Origin: CAWCUK01 sp963798775
GTDB taxonomy: Bacteria > Bacteroidota > Ignavibacteria > Ignavibacteriales > Ignavibacteriaceae
NCBI GenBank assembly: GCA_963798775.1
Contig: CAWCUK010000004.1
Coordinates: 558,001 to 622,000 of the forward strand
Length of the DNA: 64,000 nucleotides
Reading direction: 5' to 3'
The notes beneath the pieces are model-generated. The model saw nothing but the letters and a program-made list of their open reading frames with translations, did not search any database and had not been told where the DNA came from. The stretch's first letter is position 1. Each line of letters begins with the position of its first letter. The position numbers and the translations under genes were made by a program. Below, piece by piece: positions 17,836 through 26,674 of this stretch.

Positions 17836-20091
17836 ATGAAAAGAATAAAAATTCTGTTTCTGTTTTCTAATTTAATCGAAGCAGATTATATTATACACGA
17901 ACTTAAAAAATGCGGGATTGAACTTACCGGGAAAACAGTTAATAACAGAGAAAGTTTTCTTAAAAAATATATAGTCTTTCAACCGGATTTAGTTATTGCC
18001 GATGTTAAACTTTGCGGAATAACAGAAATAAAACTATTAAAAAATTCAGGCTTGCCCGTCATTTTAGCCGTTGATCAGCGGGAAGAAGCTTTAGCCGCCG
18101 AATATATGAATTATGGTGTTGATGATTATTTCCTTAAAAATTCCCTCCTTCGCATTCCTTTCATTATTAAAAGAATCCTTCGAGATGAAGAAATTGAATC
18201 TGAAAGAAAACTAACAACAACACAACTGGAAACCAGCCAAAGCTTGTATAAAACAATAGTAGATACAATGAATGAAGGTCTTATGTTTTTAAATAAACAC
18301 GGCTTTATTCAAATTGTAAATCATCAGCTTTGTAAATTAACCGGTTATTCAGAAGATGAGCTAATCGGAAAACCCGGCGAGGATTTTTTAATCTCAACGG
18401 AAAATATAAAAGAGATAAAGAATCTTAAGAAAAATGAAAATCATGTTGCGGAGATAAAAATCCGCAAAAAGGATGGAACTGAATTTAACGCGCGTTTCAG
18501 CAGTTCTACAATATACAATCTTGAAAATGAAATTACAGGAATTGTTGAAACGATTTTCGACATAACCGAAAATAAAAATTATGAGAAAGAAATTGAAAAA
18601 AATAAAAAGCAATATCAGCTACTTTTTGAGCATAATCCGATGCCGATGTGGGTATATGATGATGAATCGTTAAAATTTCTTGAAGTAAACGAAGCGGCTC
18701 AAAAAAAATATGGATATTCTAGAGAAGAATTTCTTTCTATGACTATAAAAGATATTCGCCCCGAAGAAGAAATTCCGAAATTATTAGATGATCTAATTAA
18801 TAATTCATCAGGATACGCAACAGGCGTTTTCTTCAAACATCTTACCAAAGATAAACAGGTTCTTGATGTAGAAATTAAAGGACATGATATATTATTTAAC
18901 GGAAAAAGAGGAAGGCTGATTTTATCGACAGATTTTACAGAAAAAATAAAAGCAGAAAACGCTCTTAAATTTAGTGAAGAAAAATTTCGTACCATATATG
19001 AATCAGCGCCTGTGGGTATTGCCTTAATTTCACCGGATGGAAGAATTCAAAAGGCTAACGACACGCTTTCGATTTTACTTGGTTTTACTGAATCAGAATT
19101 TCAAACCAAAATGTTTCAAGATTTAACTTATCCTTCCGATTTAGAGGAGTTATTGGCGGTATTAAAACGATTTTATGATAAAAACTTCAATTCAATTCAA
19201 ACGGAAAAGCGTTATGTTAAAAAAGACGGAAATGTAATTTGGACTATATTAACGATTTCCGCAATTAGAAATGAACAAAAGGAGATTGATTATTTTATTG
19301 CTATTATTGAAGATATTACAGATATAAAAACCGCGGCGGAAGAAATAAAAAAACTAGCCAATTTTCCCAATGAAATAAAAAATCCGGTTCTACGTATCAG
19401 CAGTAAAGGCCGAATCCTTTTTGCAAATAAAGCGAGTAATTATTTTGTGGATCATTTAAATTTTAAGAACGGCGTTGTAAATAAAGAATGGAAGAATTTT
19501 GTAGAAGAAACATTTGAAAAAAATGAACCTGCTGAAAAAGAAATTAAAGTTAACGGCCAAGTATATACTGTTAGCGCCACGCCTGTTCCGAGCGAGAATT
19601 ATATAAATATTTTCGCTTTAAATATTACGGATAAAAAACATACTGAGTCGGCTCTTCTGGAAAGTGAAAAAAGTTATAGAGAGTTATTCAATTCGGTTAG
19701 TGAATCTATTTACATTCAAGATTCGGAAGGGAAATTTTTAGATGTTAATGAAAGCGTTTTAAAAATGTACGGATATTCTAAGGAAGAATTAATCGGCCAA
19801 ACTCCCGCCATGTTAGCCGCGCCGGGCCTGAATGATATTGAGGAAACTTTGCGTAAAGCCCAATTAGCATTTGAAGGAAAGACACAAGCTTTTGAGTGGT
19901 GGGGCAGAAGGAAAAACGGAGAAATATTTCCTAAAGATATAATTTTAAACAAAGGCCGTTATTTCGGCCGTGATGTTATTATTGTAACCGCGCGTGATAT
20001 CACAGAACGTAAAAACGCGGAAAGAATTTTGCGCGAAAGTGAAAGAAAATTTAAAAGAACTGGCGGACCTTTTACCTCAAGCTATTTTTGA
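17836..20091 (+). CDS. Receiver-like/multi-PAS sensor kinase, 5' part of a frameshifted gene
   Basis: The first 740 or so residues of a very large kinase. The N-terminus (1-120) folds like a receiver and keeps Asp56 (LVIADVKL), but the Mg-binding acidic pair is missing (FLFSNLIEAD), so it may not be phosphorylated. It is followed by at least five PAS/PAC units, each ending near an ITE/ITD box (DITENKN, DFTEKIK, DITDIK, NITDKKH, DITERKN). The natural reading is lost near 20053: after ESERKF the shifted frame gives KELADLLPQAIFELD. The last residues of this ORF (RTGGPFTSSYF) are therefore an artefact of the shift. Together with the next entry the protein would be about 1340 residues. Confidence 0.85.
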   Translation: MKRIKILFLFSNLIEADYIIHELKKCGIELTGKTVNNRESFLKKYIVFQPDLVIADVKLCGITEIKLLKNSGLPVILAVDQREEALAAEYMNYGVDDYFLKNSLLRIPFIIKRILRDEEIESERKLTTTQLETSQSLYKTIVDTMNEGLMFLNKHGFIQIVNHQLCKLTGYSEDELIGKPGEDFLISTENIKEIKNLKKNENHVAEIKIRKKDGTEFNARFSSSTIYNLENEITGIVETIFDITENKNYEKEIEKNKKQYQLLFEHNPMPMWVYDDESLKFLEVNEAAQKKYGYSREEFLSMTIKDIRPEEEIPKLLDDLINNSSGYATGVFFKHLTKDKQVLDVEIKGHDILFNGKRGRLILSTDFTEKIKAENALKFSEEKFRTIYESAPVGIALISPDGRIQKANDTLSILLGFTESEFQTKMFQDLTYPSDLEELLAVLKRFYDKNFNSIQTEKRYVKKDGNVIWTILTISAIRNEQKEIDYFIAIIEDITDIKTAAEEIKKLANFPNEIKNPVLRISSKGRILFANKASNYFVDHLNFKNGVVNKEWKNFVEETFEKNEPAEKEIKVNGQVYTVSATPVPSENYINIFALNITDKKHTESALLESEKSYRELFNSVSESIYIQDSEGKFLDVNESVLKMYGYSKEELIGQTPAMLAAPGLNDIEETLRKAQLAFEGKTQAFEWWGRRKNGEIFPKDIILNKGRYFGRDVIIVTARDITERKNAERILRESERKFKRTGGPFTSSYF

Positions 20092-21865
20092 ACTAGATTT
20101 AGATGGCAATGTAACCTTTACAAATAAGTCCGGTTATACTTTTCTCGGTTATAGTGAAGAAGATTTTGAGAAAGGTTTAAACGCAAAACGTTTTATCGCG
20201 TCAAACGAACATGATAAACTCATCCAAAATTTTCTTAAGTCGATTAAAGGTGAAAATATAGGCGGCTATGAATATACTATTATTCGTAAAGATAAATCTA
20301 GCTTCCCGGCAATTGTATATACAAGTCCCATCATAAAAGAAAATGTATCTGTAGGTTTAAGAGGAATTTTAATTGATATAACTGATCGTGTAAAAACTGA
20401 AAAATCATTACGGGAATCAGAAGAGCGATATAGGATTTTATTTGAAAAGAATTTGGCCGGAGTTTTCAGAAGCACGATAGCCGGCAAAATGATTGAATGC
20501 AATCAAGCTTTTGCAAGTATATTAGGTTATTCAACTCCTGAAGAATTGATTTCATACAATTCGCAACTGCTTTACAATACACCGGAAGAACGTGAAAGAT
20601 TCATCTCAAAAATCCTTCAAAATAATGAGATGAAGAATTATGAAATTTGTTTAAAAAGGAAAGACGGAACATTAATCTGGGTGCTGGAAAATGTATCGAT
20701 AATATTTGATGCCGATGGTAAACCGGAGTTTTTCCAGGGAACAATATTCGATGTAACTCAGCGAAAACAAGCTCAAGAACAAATGAATATGCTTGCCGCC
20801 GCAATAAAAAGTATTAGCGAATGTATTACAATAACTGATAAATATAATCATTTAATTTTTGTTAACGATGCTTTTCTGTCTGTATATGGTTATAAAGAAG
20901 AAGAAATTTTAGGCAAATCATTAGATGTTTTAAGAAGCGAAAATAATCCTCCCGAAGTATTAAATAAAATTAGGCCTTCTACATTAGCTGGCGGCTGGAA
21001 TGGTGAATTATTTAATAAAAGAAAAGACGGTACTGAATTCCCCATTTATTTATCAACTGCTGTAGTGCGCAATGATGAAGGGGAATTACTTGCTTTTATA
21101 GGAGTATCCTCGGACATTACAGAGAGAAAAAAAGTAATTAAAGAACTGATAGAAGCTAAAGAAAACGCGGAGGAAGCAAATAGATTAAAAAGCGGATTTC
21201 TCTCAACCATGTCTCATGAAATAAGAACTCCACTTAACGCGATTTTAGGAATATCTGAGGTTTTAAAAGATGAATTTTATAATTCAGCCGAAGCGGACAT
21301 AAAACAATTTTTTACCGCTATGGAGGATGCGGGAGGAAGATTATTAAATACAATAACTCAAATTTTAGATATTTCCAGAATTGAGGCAAATGAATTTGAA
21401 GTTAATATTGAAGATATTGCAGTTAACAATATTATTATCAAAAATTATAACTTTTTAAGATCGTTATCTGAATCTAAAAATTTAACTCTTAACTTAGATC
21501 TTGATCAGGAAAATCCGTTTGTAAAGGCGGATGAATATTGTTTAAACGGTGTTATAATAAATTTAATCAGCAACTCAATTAAATACAGCGAAAAAGGTGA
21601 GATTAAGATAAAAACTTCTTCGGATGGAGAATTTATTTCTTTTATGGTAAAAGATGAAGGTGTAGGGATGACTGAGGAATATCAAAAGCATTTATTCGAA
21701 ACTTTCAGTCAGGAAGATGTTGGAGTAGCGCGCAGATATGAGGGAACCGGTCTTGGTTTGGCTATCACTAAAAGATATCTGGAATTAATGAACGGCTCCA
21801 TAACAGTTGAAAGTAAAAAGGGGATAGGAACTCAAATAATTTTTAAATTACCAAAAGCATTTTAA
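20051..21865 (+). CDS. Multi-PAS sensor kinase, 3' part with catalytic domains
   Basis: Continuation of the kinase begun at 17836, in a frame shifted by one base at the AAAA of 20053-20056. It holds three more PAS units (for example IFELDLDGNVTFTNKSGYTF), then HisKA with FLSTMSHEIRTPLNAILGISEVL and HATPase with NLISNSIKYSEKG, DEGVGMTEE and GTGLGLAITKRY. An ATG exists at 19994 in this frame, but the sequence before 20051 is out of frame with the PAS linker and is not coding in it. The catalytic half appears intact and could only be expressed alone from an internal start. Confidence 0.85.
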   Translation, partial: LKELADLLPQAIFELDLDGNVTFTNKSGYTFLGYSEEDFEKGLNAKRFIASNEHDKLIQNFLKSIKGENIGGYEYTIIRKDKSSFPAIVYTSPIIKENVSVGLRGILIDITDRVKTEKSLRESEERYRILFEKNLAGVFRSTIAGKMIECNQAFASILGYSTPEELISYNSQLLYNTPEERERFISKILQNNEMKNYEICLKRKDGTLIWVLENVSIIFDADGKPEFFQGTIFDVTQRKQAQEQMNMLAAAIKSISECITITDKYNHLIFVNDAFLSVYGYKEEEILGKSLDVLRSENNPPEVLNKIRPSTLAGGWNGELFNKRKDGTEFPIYLSTAVVRNDEGELLAFIGVSSDITERKKVIKELIEAKENAEEANRLKSGFLSTMSHEIRTPLNAILGISEVLKDEFYNSAEADIKQFFTAMEDAGGRLLNTITQILDISRIEANEFEVNIEDIAVNNIIIKNYNFLRSLSESKNLTLNLDLDQENPFVKADEYCLNGVIINLISNSIKYSEKGEIKIKTSSDGEFISFMVKDEGVGMTEEYQKHLFETFSQEDVGVARRYEGTGLGLAITKRYLELMNGSITVESKKGIGTQIIFKLPKAF

Positions 21866-21933
21866 TTGTAATATTTATAGTTATTACTGCTTCGGAGCCG
21901 TTATAAAATTTAATTAAGAAAAAATTCTCTTTC

Positions 21934-22050
21934 CTATTCTTCGTCTTCATCCTTATCTTGTTTCAAGAGATTATGAACATTAATTACTACTGTTGTGGCC
22001 GCCGCAATAGTTGCCGCTATTTTCTTCACTTTTTTCAATCCCTTTATCAT
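21934..22050 (-). CDS. Small 38-residue protein with hydrophobic core and acidic tail
   Basis: A short reading frame inside a 390-base gap. It starts MIKGLKKVKKIAA, has an alanine/threonine/valine-rich stretch of about 15 residues, and ends in KQDKDEDEE. AGAAAGGG lies eight bases upstream of the ATG, which supports translation. The basic-hydrophobic-acidic layout suggests a membrane-associated or amphipathic peptide. I do not recognise a family. It is convergent with the kinase gene and divergent from the gene at 22255. Toxin of a type I system is conceivable, but no antisense RNA is evident. Confidence 0.45.
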   Translation of the reverse strand: MIKGLKKVKKIAATIAAATTVVINVHNLLKQDKDEDEE

Positions 22051-22254
22051 CGTTTTTTCCCTTTCTATTTTAGTAGTTTCAAAAAAAATAAACATTAAGA
22101 ATATATTTTTATATAATATCTATCATCTGTCTTTAATATTTTATTGAATTTATCACACTCGAAACAGCGGAAAATTATTCTGTGCTAATAAACATTTTTT
22201 CTTTCTCATTAATTTCATTTTATAGTAAGCGGAAATATTAGGAAAGGAAAAAAG

Positions 22255-22554
22255 ATGAGTGATAACGCAAAAATAACAACCAATCATGATGAAATAAAAA
22301 AATGGATTGAAGAACGAAACGGAAAACCCTCTGTTGTTTCAGCTACAAAAGGAGACGGAGGCGGTATTTTGAGAATTGATTTTCCCGGTTATAGCGGTGA
22401 AGATTCTCTGGAAGAAATAGACTGGAATCGTTTCTTTGAGATATTTGACGATAAAAATCTTGCCTTCCTTTACCAGGAAAATTTAAAAAGCGGAGAAGAA
22501 AGCCGCTTTGTTAAATTCATAGATAGAAACAGTGAACAAGCAAAAAATGCATAA
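22255..22554 (+). CDS. Conserved hypothetical protein, about 100 residues
   Basis: 99 residues with the pattern TTNHDEIKKWIEERNGKP, GGGILRIDFPGYSGEDSLEEIDW and FEIFDDKNLAFLYQ. From memory this is a conserved small family found in many bacteria and often mislabelled as 1,4-alpha-glucan branching enzyme; no catalytic residues of such an enzyme are present. It is probably a small cytoplasmic protein related to stress. AGGAAAGG precedes the ATG. A short element also found upstream of the kinase gene at 13506 lies 67 bases upstream (22169-22188). Confidence 0.75.
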   Translation: MSDNAKITTNHDEIKKWIEERNGKPSVVSATKGDGGGILRIDFPGYSGEDSLEEIDWNRFFEIFDDKNLAFLYQENLKSGEESRFVKFIDRNSEQAKNA

Positions 22555-22605
22555 TGATTAAAATATTTCTCCGGTTACAACAACTTTTTCAGCCGGAGAA
22601 TATTT

Positions 22606-23661
22606 TTATTTATCTAAATAAAATCCTGCCGATAAAAATCCAACCCAATGCTTTAATGAAAAAGGTGCTGTTAATCCCAAATGAGTATTTTTTATATCGA
22701 TAACTTTTTGAGTCCATGTATCTGAATAAGTTAAAACTTTTCCTTTCAGCTTACCGTTGTTCAATTTTTTAATAGTTTTAATTGTAGTTAATAATCCGTA
22801 TGGAATAGAATACTGCCCGCACCACAAAGGATGCGATTTCCCGTTATTATCTTTCCAGAGATTTTGTGTAAGTGCTTTTATTTTTTCTTTCGATAATTCA
22901 CCGTTAAACGCCGCGTCAGCAATTTCTTTATCTCTTGCCGTTGCCTCTTCGTGAGCTTTTAAATCCATTCCGTAAGGCTTATTATTAAAATCTTCTCCGT
23001 AATGATTCGCGTCTGAGGAAATAAGAAAAAATATATCTTTTCCCGGAGTTAAATTTTTCTCCTTAATAAATTTTGTTAAAACATTCGAAAGAGCTTCCGC
23101 TGAAGAATCCATTCTTTCTAAAGACATACCGGTTACCATTATCGGAGTTATTTTTACATCTTTATTATAATGCTGCAAAAAAGGTACAAGCGCTTCTATG
23201 GAATGTTCAATATCATGCGCCTTATTGCTGACTATGTAAAAAGAATTATCTAAATTATTTTTTATTGTCTCCCGGAGAGAGGATATTTCTACATTTTTAT
23301 AGGGGCCTTGCCAATTTTTATATTCATCAAAAATTAAAACATTTTGCGGATCATTTATCGCATCACGAACCGTTCTGTGGGTGACACCGAAAATTACAAC
23401 TTCTTTTGCATTAATAACTTTATACAGGGGAAGATAAATAGCGCCCGCGTAAAGAAAATCATCATGCGGAGAAATTCCTAAAATCAAATCATCGCCGCTC
23501 GCAGCAGCAACTTTATTATTCACGTCTAAATATGAAATTAAAGAATCCATTTCATTTGCCTTCCAGCAGAAGCCAATATTATCCCTTACCGGACGAACTG
23601 TTTGCGCCATTATAATTCCACTAAAAATTATTATACAAAATATAGATTTTACAATTTTCAT
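22606..23661 (-). CDS. Memo (AmmeMemoRadiSam B) family protein, secreted
   Basis: 351 residues. A signal peptide ends near MAQTVRPV. The Memo-fold motifs LILGISPHDDFLYAGAIYLP, VVIFGVTHRT, AHDIEHSIEALVPFLQ and LISSDANHYGEDF carry the histidines and aspartates of the putative iron site. Memo proteins are related to LigB-type dioxygenases and bind iron or copper; in many prokaryotes they sit beside AMMECR1 and a radical SAM gene. Neither neighbour is present, and the exported location is unusual, so the substrate is unknown. Confidence 0.85.
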   Translation of the reverse strand: MKIVKSIFCIIIFSGIIMAQTVRPVRDNIGFCWKANEMDSLISYLDVNNKVAAASGDDLILGISPHDDFLYAGAIYLPLYKVINAKEVVIFGVTHRTVRDAINDPQNVLIFDEYKNWQGPYKNVEISSLRETIKNNLDNSFYIVSNKAHDIEHSIEALVPFLQHYNKDVKITPIMVTGMSLERMDSSAEALSNVLTKFIKEKNLTPGKDIFFLISSDANHYGEDFNNKPYGMDLKAHEEATARDKEIADAAFNGELSKEKIKALTQNLWKDNNGKSHPLWCGQYSIPYGLLTTIKTIKKLNNGKLKGKVLTYSDTWTQKVIDIKNTHLGLTAPFSLKHWVGFLSAGFYLDK

Positions 23662-23745
23662 AACAACCTTGCTATGGTGATTTCTTTAATAGAAATATTT
23701 AATCGAATTAATATATTAAATATTATAAACAATAGGAGATTTTAA

Positions 23746-24051
23746 ATGGAAAAAGTAAAAGTAGAATTTCAAAAAGGTTTTAATGTTATTGCCGGAAACA
23801 GCAAATCTCAGTGCGCTGTAATGGTACTTGAAAAAGGAAGTTCAACCGGCGGCCCCGATAATAAGCATAGTAAAAGCGACCAATGGCTTTATGTAATTTC
23901 CGGAAAAGGAAAGGCAATAGTAAATGATACAGAAACTGAGATTGGTGCCGGAGTTCTTTTGCATATCGAGAGCGGGGAGACGCATGAAATTAAAAACATC
24001 GGGGAAGATGAATTAAAAACTATAAATTTTTATGTGCCTCCCGCATATTGA
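23746..24051 (+). CDS. Cupin domain protein
   Basis: 101 residues forming a single cupin barrel. First motif GGPDNKHSKSDQWLYVISGKG and second motif GVLLHIESGETHEIKN contribute His, Glu/Gln and His ligands for a metal. No signal peptide. Such small cupins may bind sugars or act as isomerases or dioxygenases; the sequence does not tell which. AGGAG lies nine bases before the ATG. Confidence 0.85.
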   Translation: MEKVKVEFQKGFNVIAGNSKSQCAVMVLEKGSSTGGPDNKHSKSDQWLYVISGKGKAIVNDTETEIGAGVLLHIESGETHEIKNIGEDELKTINFYVPPAY

Positions 24052-24126
24052 AGAATTTTGAAATATTTTTAAACTAATTATTTATGGTGAATATTGTTAA
24101 GTTAAGTATATGGTTGAAAGGAATAG

Positions 24127-24837
24127 ATGATGAATTATTTTAAGATGATTTTCATTTTTAGCTTTATTCTTTTTATAGGCAGTTGTAAAGAAAAAACAGA
24201 AATAAAGCCTGCCGAAAATGCAGAGCACGTCCAAAACTATAGTAACACCGGAGTTTCAACTGTTGAAGGAATTCACGTTACAACTGAAACCGGAACCTGG
24301 ACCGGAAGTGACGACGTTAAAAGTTATATAACGCCCTTACGAGTTATTATTGATAACAATAGTAATTATCCATTGAATATAAATTATTCGAATTTTATGC
24401 TGGTAACCGACAGTGGAAAAATATTTGCGGCTCTTCCGCCTTTTGATATTGAGGGAGAAGTTAATGCCCCAAAAATTGTTAAAAATTATACTCCTATTCA
24501 GAAACCGGCTTTTGAATATAGAAATTTTAGAATAGCTCCTTATTATTCCAGAGTTTATCCTAATTTCCCGGTTTATGGCCATTCAATTTATTTTGATCCG
24601 AATTATTACCGCTATTATGCTTCTTACTGGAGTACTTTACATCTGCCTACTTCAGAAATGCTTAATATGGCTTTGCCTGAAGGTGTTTTGGATAAAGGAG
24701 GTAAAGTTTCCGGTTTTATTTATTTTGAGAAAGTGAATGATAATCTGAATAATATTAATTTTAGATTCGATCTTGTTCGTGCTGACAGCAGCGGCAGAAT
24801 TGGTGAGATAAAAATTCCTTATAAAGTAAAAGATTAA
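24127..24837 (+). CDS. Lipoprotein of unknown function
   Basis: 236 residues with a lipoprotein signal peptide (FILFIGSC, lipidated Cys20). A region near residues 50-110 looks like a beta-sandwich (PLRVIIDNNSNYPLNINYSN, LVTDSGKIFAALPPF), similar to exported proteins that carry late-embryogenesis-like or DUF4352-like folds, but no firm match. Tyrosine-rich middle (about 125-165), including YYRYYASYW. It begins a small lipoprotein pair with the gene 16 bases downstream. Confidence 0.65.
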   Translation: MMNYFKMIFIFSFILFIGSCKEKTEIKPAENAEHVQNYSNTGVSTVEGIHVTTETGTWTGSDDVKSYITPLRVIIDNNSNYPLNINYSNFMLVTDSGKIFAALPPFDIEGEVNAPKIVKNYTPIQKPAFEYRNFRIAPYYSRVYPNFPVYGHSIYFDPNYYRYYASYWSTLHLPTSEMLNMALPEGVLDKGGKVSGFIYFEKVNDNLNNINFRFDLVRADSSGRIGEIKIPYKVKD

Positions 24838-24853
24838 AAAAGACAATAATAAA

Positions 24854-25324
24854 ATGAAAAAACAATTTGCTTATCTGTTGGCTTTTGTTTTCGCGCTTCT
24901 AATTTATTCATGCGGAAGCAAACCAACTAATTCCGTAGAAGTTAAACAATTAATCCAAGATAATAACGGTAAGATGATGAGTGCTTTTAATAGCCGGGAT
25001 ATTGAAACATTTACAAGTTATTATCTTGATGAAGCTCATCTGCTTCCGCCAAACAGTCCTATTGTTAAAGGGAAAGAAAATATTAAGCAGTTTTGGAAAG
25101 GTACGATGTCTGTTGTCGGTAATCTTCGTTTATTAACTCAAAAAGTTGAAGCAATTAATGATATAGCTTATGAACTCGGACGATATTCACTGAATATTAA
25201 TACATCCGATTCAACCAATTTTAATAATGAAGGGAAGTACGTAGTAATCTGGAAAAAGCAAGGGGACGGAAATTGGAAAATATCGGACGATATTTTTAAT
25301 ACCGATATTCAGGTTAATAAATAA
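24854..25324 (+). CDS. Lipoprotein with NTF2-like (SgcJ/DUF4440) domain
   Basis: 156 residues. Lipobox ALLIYSC (Cys20), then a SnoaL/DUF4440-like domain: MMSAFNSRDIETFTSYYLDEAHLLPP, GKENIKQFWKG, AYELGRYSLNI, KYVVIWKKQGDGNWKISDDIFN. The fold is a cone-shaped barrel that binds small ligands or acts as an isomerase. The periplasmic or outer-membrane location follows from the lipobox. Probably co-transcribed with the preceding lipoprotein. Confidence 0.8.
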   Translation: MKKQFAYLLAFVFALLIYSCGSKPTNSVEVKQLIQDNNGKMMSAFNSRDIETFTSYYLDEAHLLPPNSPIVKGKENIKQFWKGTMSVVGNLRLLTQKVEAINDIAYELGRYSLNINTSDSTNFNNEGKYVVIWKKQGDGNWKISDDIFNTDIQVNK

Positions 25325-25543
25325 TCTTTAAATAGCAGTAGTTGTTAAATATTAATATATGGTAAAAAGAAAATTGTTTAATAAAAATAATTGTTCTTCA
25401 ATTTGCAGATTAAAGAAATAAATTTTCAAATATAAAAGGTTACAATAGAAATTACAGCCGTTACTCTAACTTTTGTTAATTTATTCTAAATTTTATTTTG
25501 GCACTTCTATTGCTTCCGATATTTATAAATAACGGAGGATGAA

Positions 25544-25813
25544 ATGGATAAGAATAACGCCCAAGTATTCACAATCATTTTTGGAATTCCGGTAGTGCTG
25601 TCTTTATTTGTCGGTTGGATTATTATGGGGAATGAAACTATAAAAGGCGGCTGGTTAGAAAATATTTTTTCATTAACAAGTATGATGTGGATACCGACAG
25701 TTTTAGTTGTTATTGTTTTTGCTTTTCTTAATTATTATCTGTTCCACGGATATCTTCTGAGAATTTTTAAAAGAAATAAAAATAATATCTGTAAGTGGAA
25801 CCAAAAAAAGTAG
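25544..25813 (+). CDS. Small two-helix membrane protein
   Basis: 89 residues with two membrane segments (about 8-28 and 47-70) and a basic C-terminal tail. GGAGG precedes the ATG. No family recognised. Its stop lies seven bases before the inverted repeat of the TonB leader, so it and tonB may be one transcript. Confidence 0.6.
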   Translation: MDKNNAQVFTIIFGIPVVLSLFVGWIIMGNETIKGGWLENIFSLTSMMWIPTVLVVIVFAFLNYYLFHGYLLRIFKRNKNNICKWNQKK

Positions 25814-25819
25814 TTATAG

Positions 25820-25904
25820 TAGAACCTCCAGGAGCTCCTAATAATTAAAATTATTTTTTAGTTATAAATGGCGCGGTAAATAACTGCGCCGGTAGGAGGT
25901 TCTA
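25820..25904 (+). promoter_or_regulatory. TonB leader able to sequester its own ribosome site
   Basis: TAGAACCTCC (25820-25829) is perfectly complementary to GGAGGTTCTA (25895-25904), which contains the Shine-Dalgarno sequence and the A of the tonB ATG. Between them lie a palindrome AGGAGCTCCT (25830-25839) and a hairpin GGCGC/GCGCC (25870-25890). Confidence 0.5.
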
Positions 25905-26554
25905 TGCCGCTTGTTAAAAATCCTCATTGTGATCTCAGAAGTAAATATAAACTTTATGTAGAGATCAGCTTCATTATTGCCTTAGTATTTATAATCGCAG
26001 CTTTTAAATTTTCTCCTAATGTAAAAAGAGTTCAAAAGTATATAGAGCCTGATCCGGAAATTATTAAAGTTGAACTTATAGAGAATACGGTAATAAAAAA
26101 AATAATACCGCCGCCGAGCCCCCAAATTCCAATTCCTACGGAAATCCAAGATGATCTTCTACCCGATGTAAAATTTGAATCCACTGATTTATCAGAAAAT
26201 ACGAACATAAAGCTGCCTCCCAAATATGATCATAAAGTTGTAGAAGAAGAACCGGAAACTTTTATTGTAGTTGAAAAATTACCAGAACCGATTGGTGGAC
26301 TGGCCGGACTTCAGAAAAAACTGCACTATAATAAAGCGGCGCTATATGCCGAAATTGAAGGTACAGTTGTTATTGAAGCCGTTGTTGATAAACAAGGGAA
26401 GGTAAAAGAAGCGAAAATTATAAAAAGTCTTCCCGGCGGTTTAGACGAAATAGCTTTGAAGGCTGTAATGGAAACAAAATTTTATCCCGGTGAACAAAGG
26501 GGAAAACCGGTACAAACCAGATTTAGTATTCCTATCAAATTTAAACTTCGGTAG
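25904..26554 (+). CDS. tonB: Energy transducer TonB
   Basis: 216 residues. One membrane anchor at about 18-37 after a basic N-terminus, a proline-rich periplasmic linker (IIPPPSPQIPIPTEIQ and nearby), and a C-terminal TonB domain with LQKKLHYNKAALYAEIEGTVVIEAVV, GKVKEAKIIKS and PVQTRFSIPIKFKLR. It transmits proton-motive force from ExbB/ExbD to outer-membrane receptors. ExbB/ExbD are not in this window. A TonB-dependent receptor is encoded at 39415. Translation may be controlled by the leader described at 25820. Confidence 0.92.
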   Translation: MPLVKNPHCDLRSKYKLYVEISFIIALVFIIAAFKFSPNVKRVQKYIEPDPEIIKVELIENTVIKKIIPPPSPQIPIPTEIQDDLLPDVKFESTDLSENTNIKLPPKYDHKVVEEEPETFIVVEKLPEPIGGLAGLQKKLHYNKAALYAEIEGTVVIEAVVDKQGKVKEAKIIKSLPGGLDEIALKAVMETKFYPGEQRGKPVQTRFSIPIKFKLR

Positions 26555-26571
26555 TCGATTGAAATATTCTT

Positions 26572-26604
26572 GTCCCGAAATATCTATTCTCGGGACTGAT
26601 TTTT
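26572..26604 (+). terminator. Terminator after tonB
   Basis: GTCCCGA (26572-26578) pairs with TCGGGAC (26590-26596), followed by TGATTTTT. Confidence 0.75.
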
Positions 26605-26674
26605 ATTCATAATATTTAAATATTTTTAATATTTTAATCATGGAAAATTTATTAATTCATTTCGGGGATCCTCA

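Noticed and set aside
22255..22554. 1,4-alpha-glucan branching enzyme
   Set aside because: A common database label for such small proteins, but 99 residues lack any glycosyl hydrolase motif.
25797..25850. Short GTG frame reading VEPPGAPNN between the membrane protein and tonB
   Set aside because: Only about 17 codons, no ribosome site, and overlaps the inverted repeat of the tonB leader.
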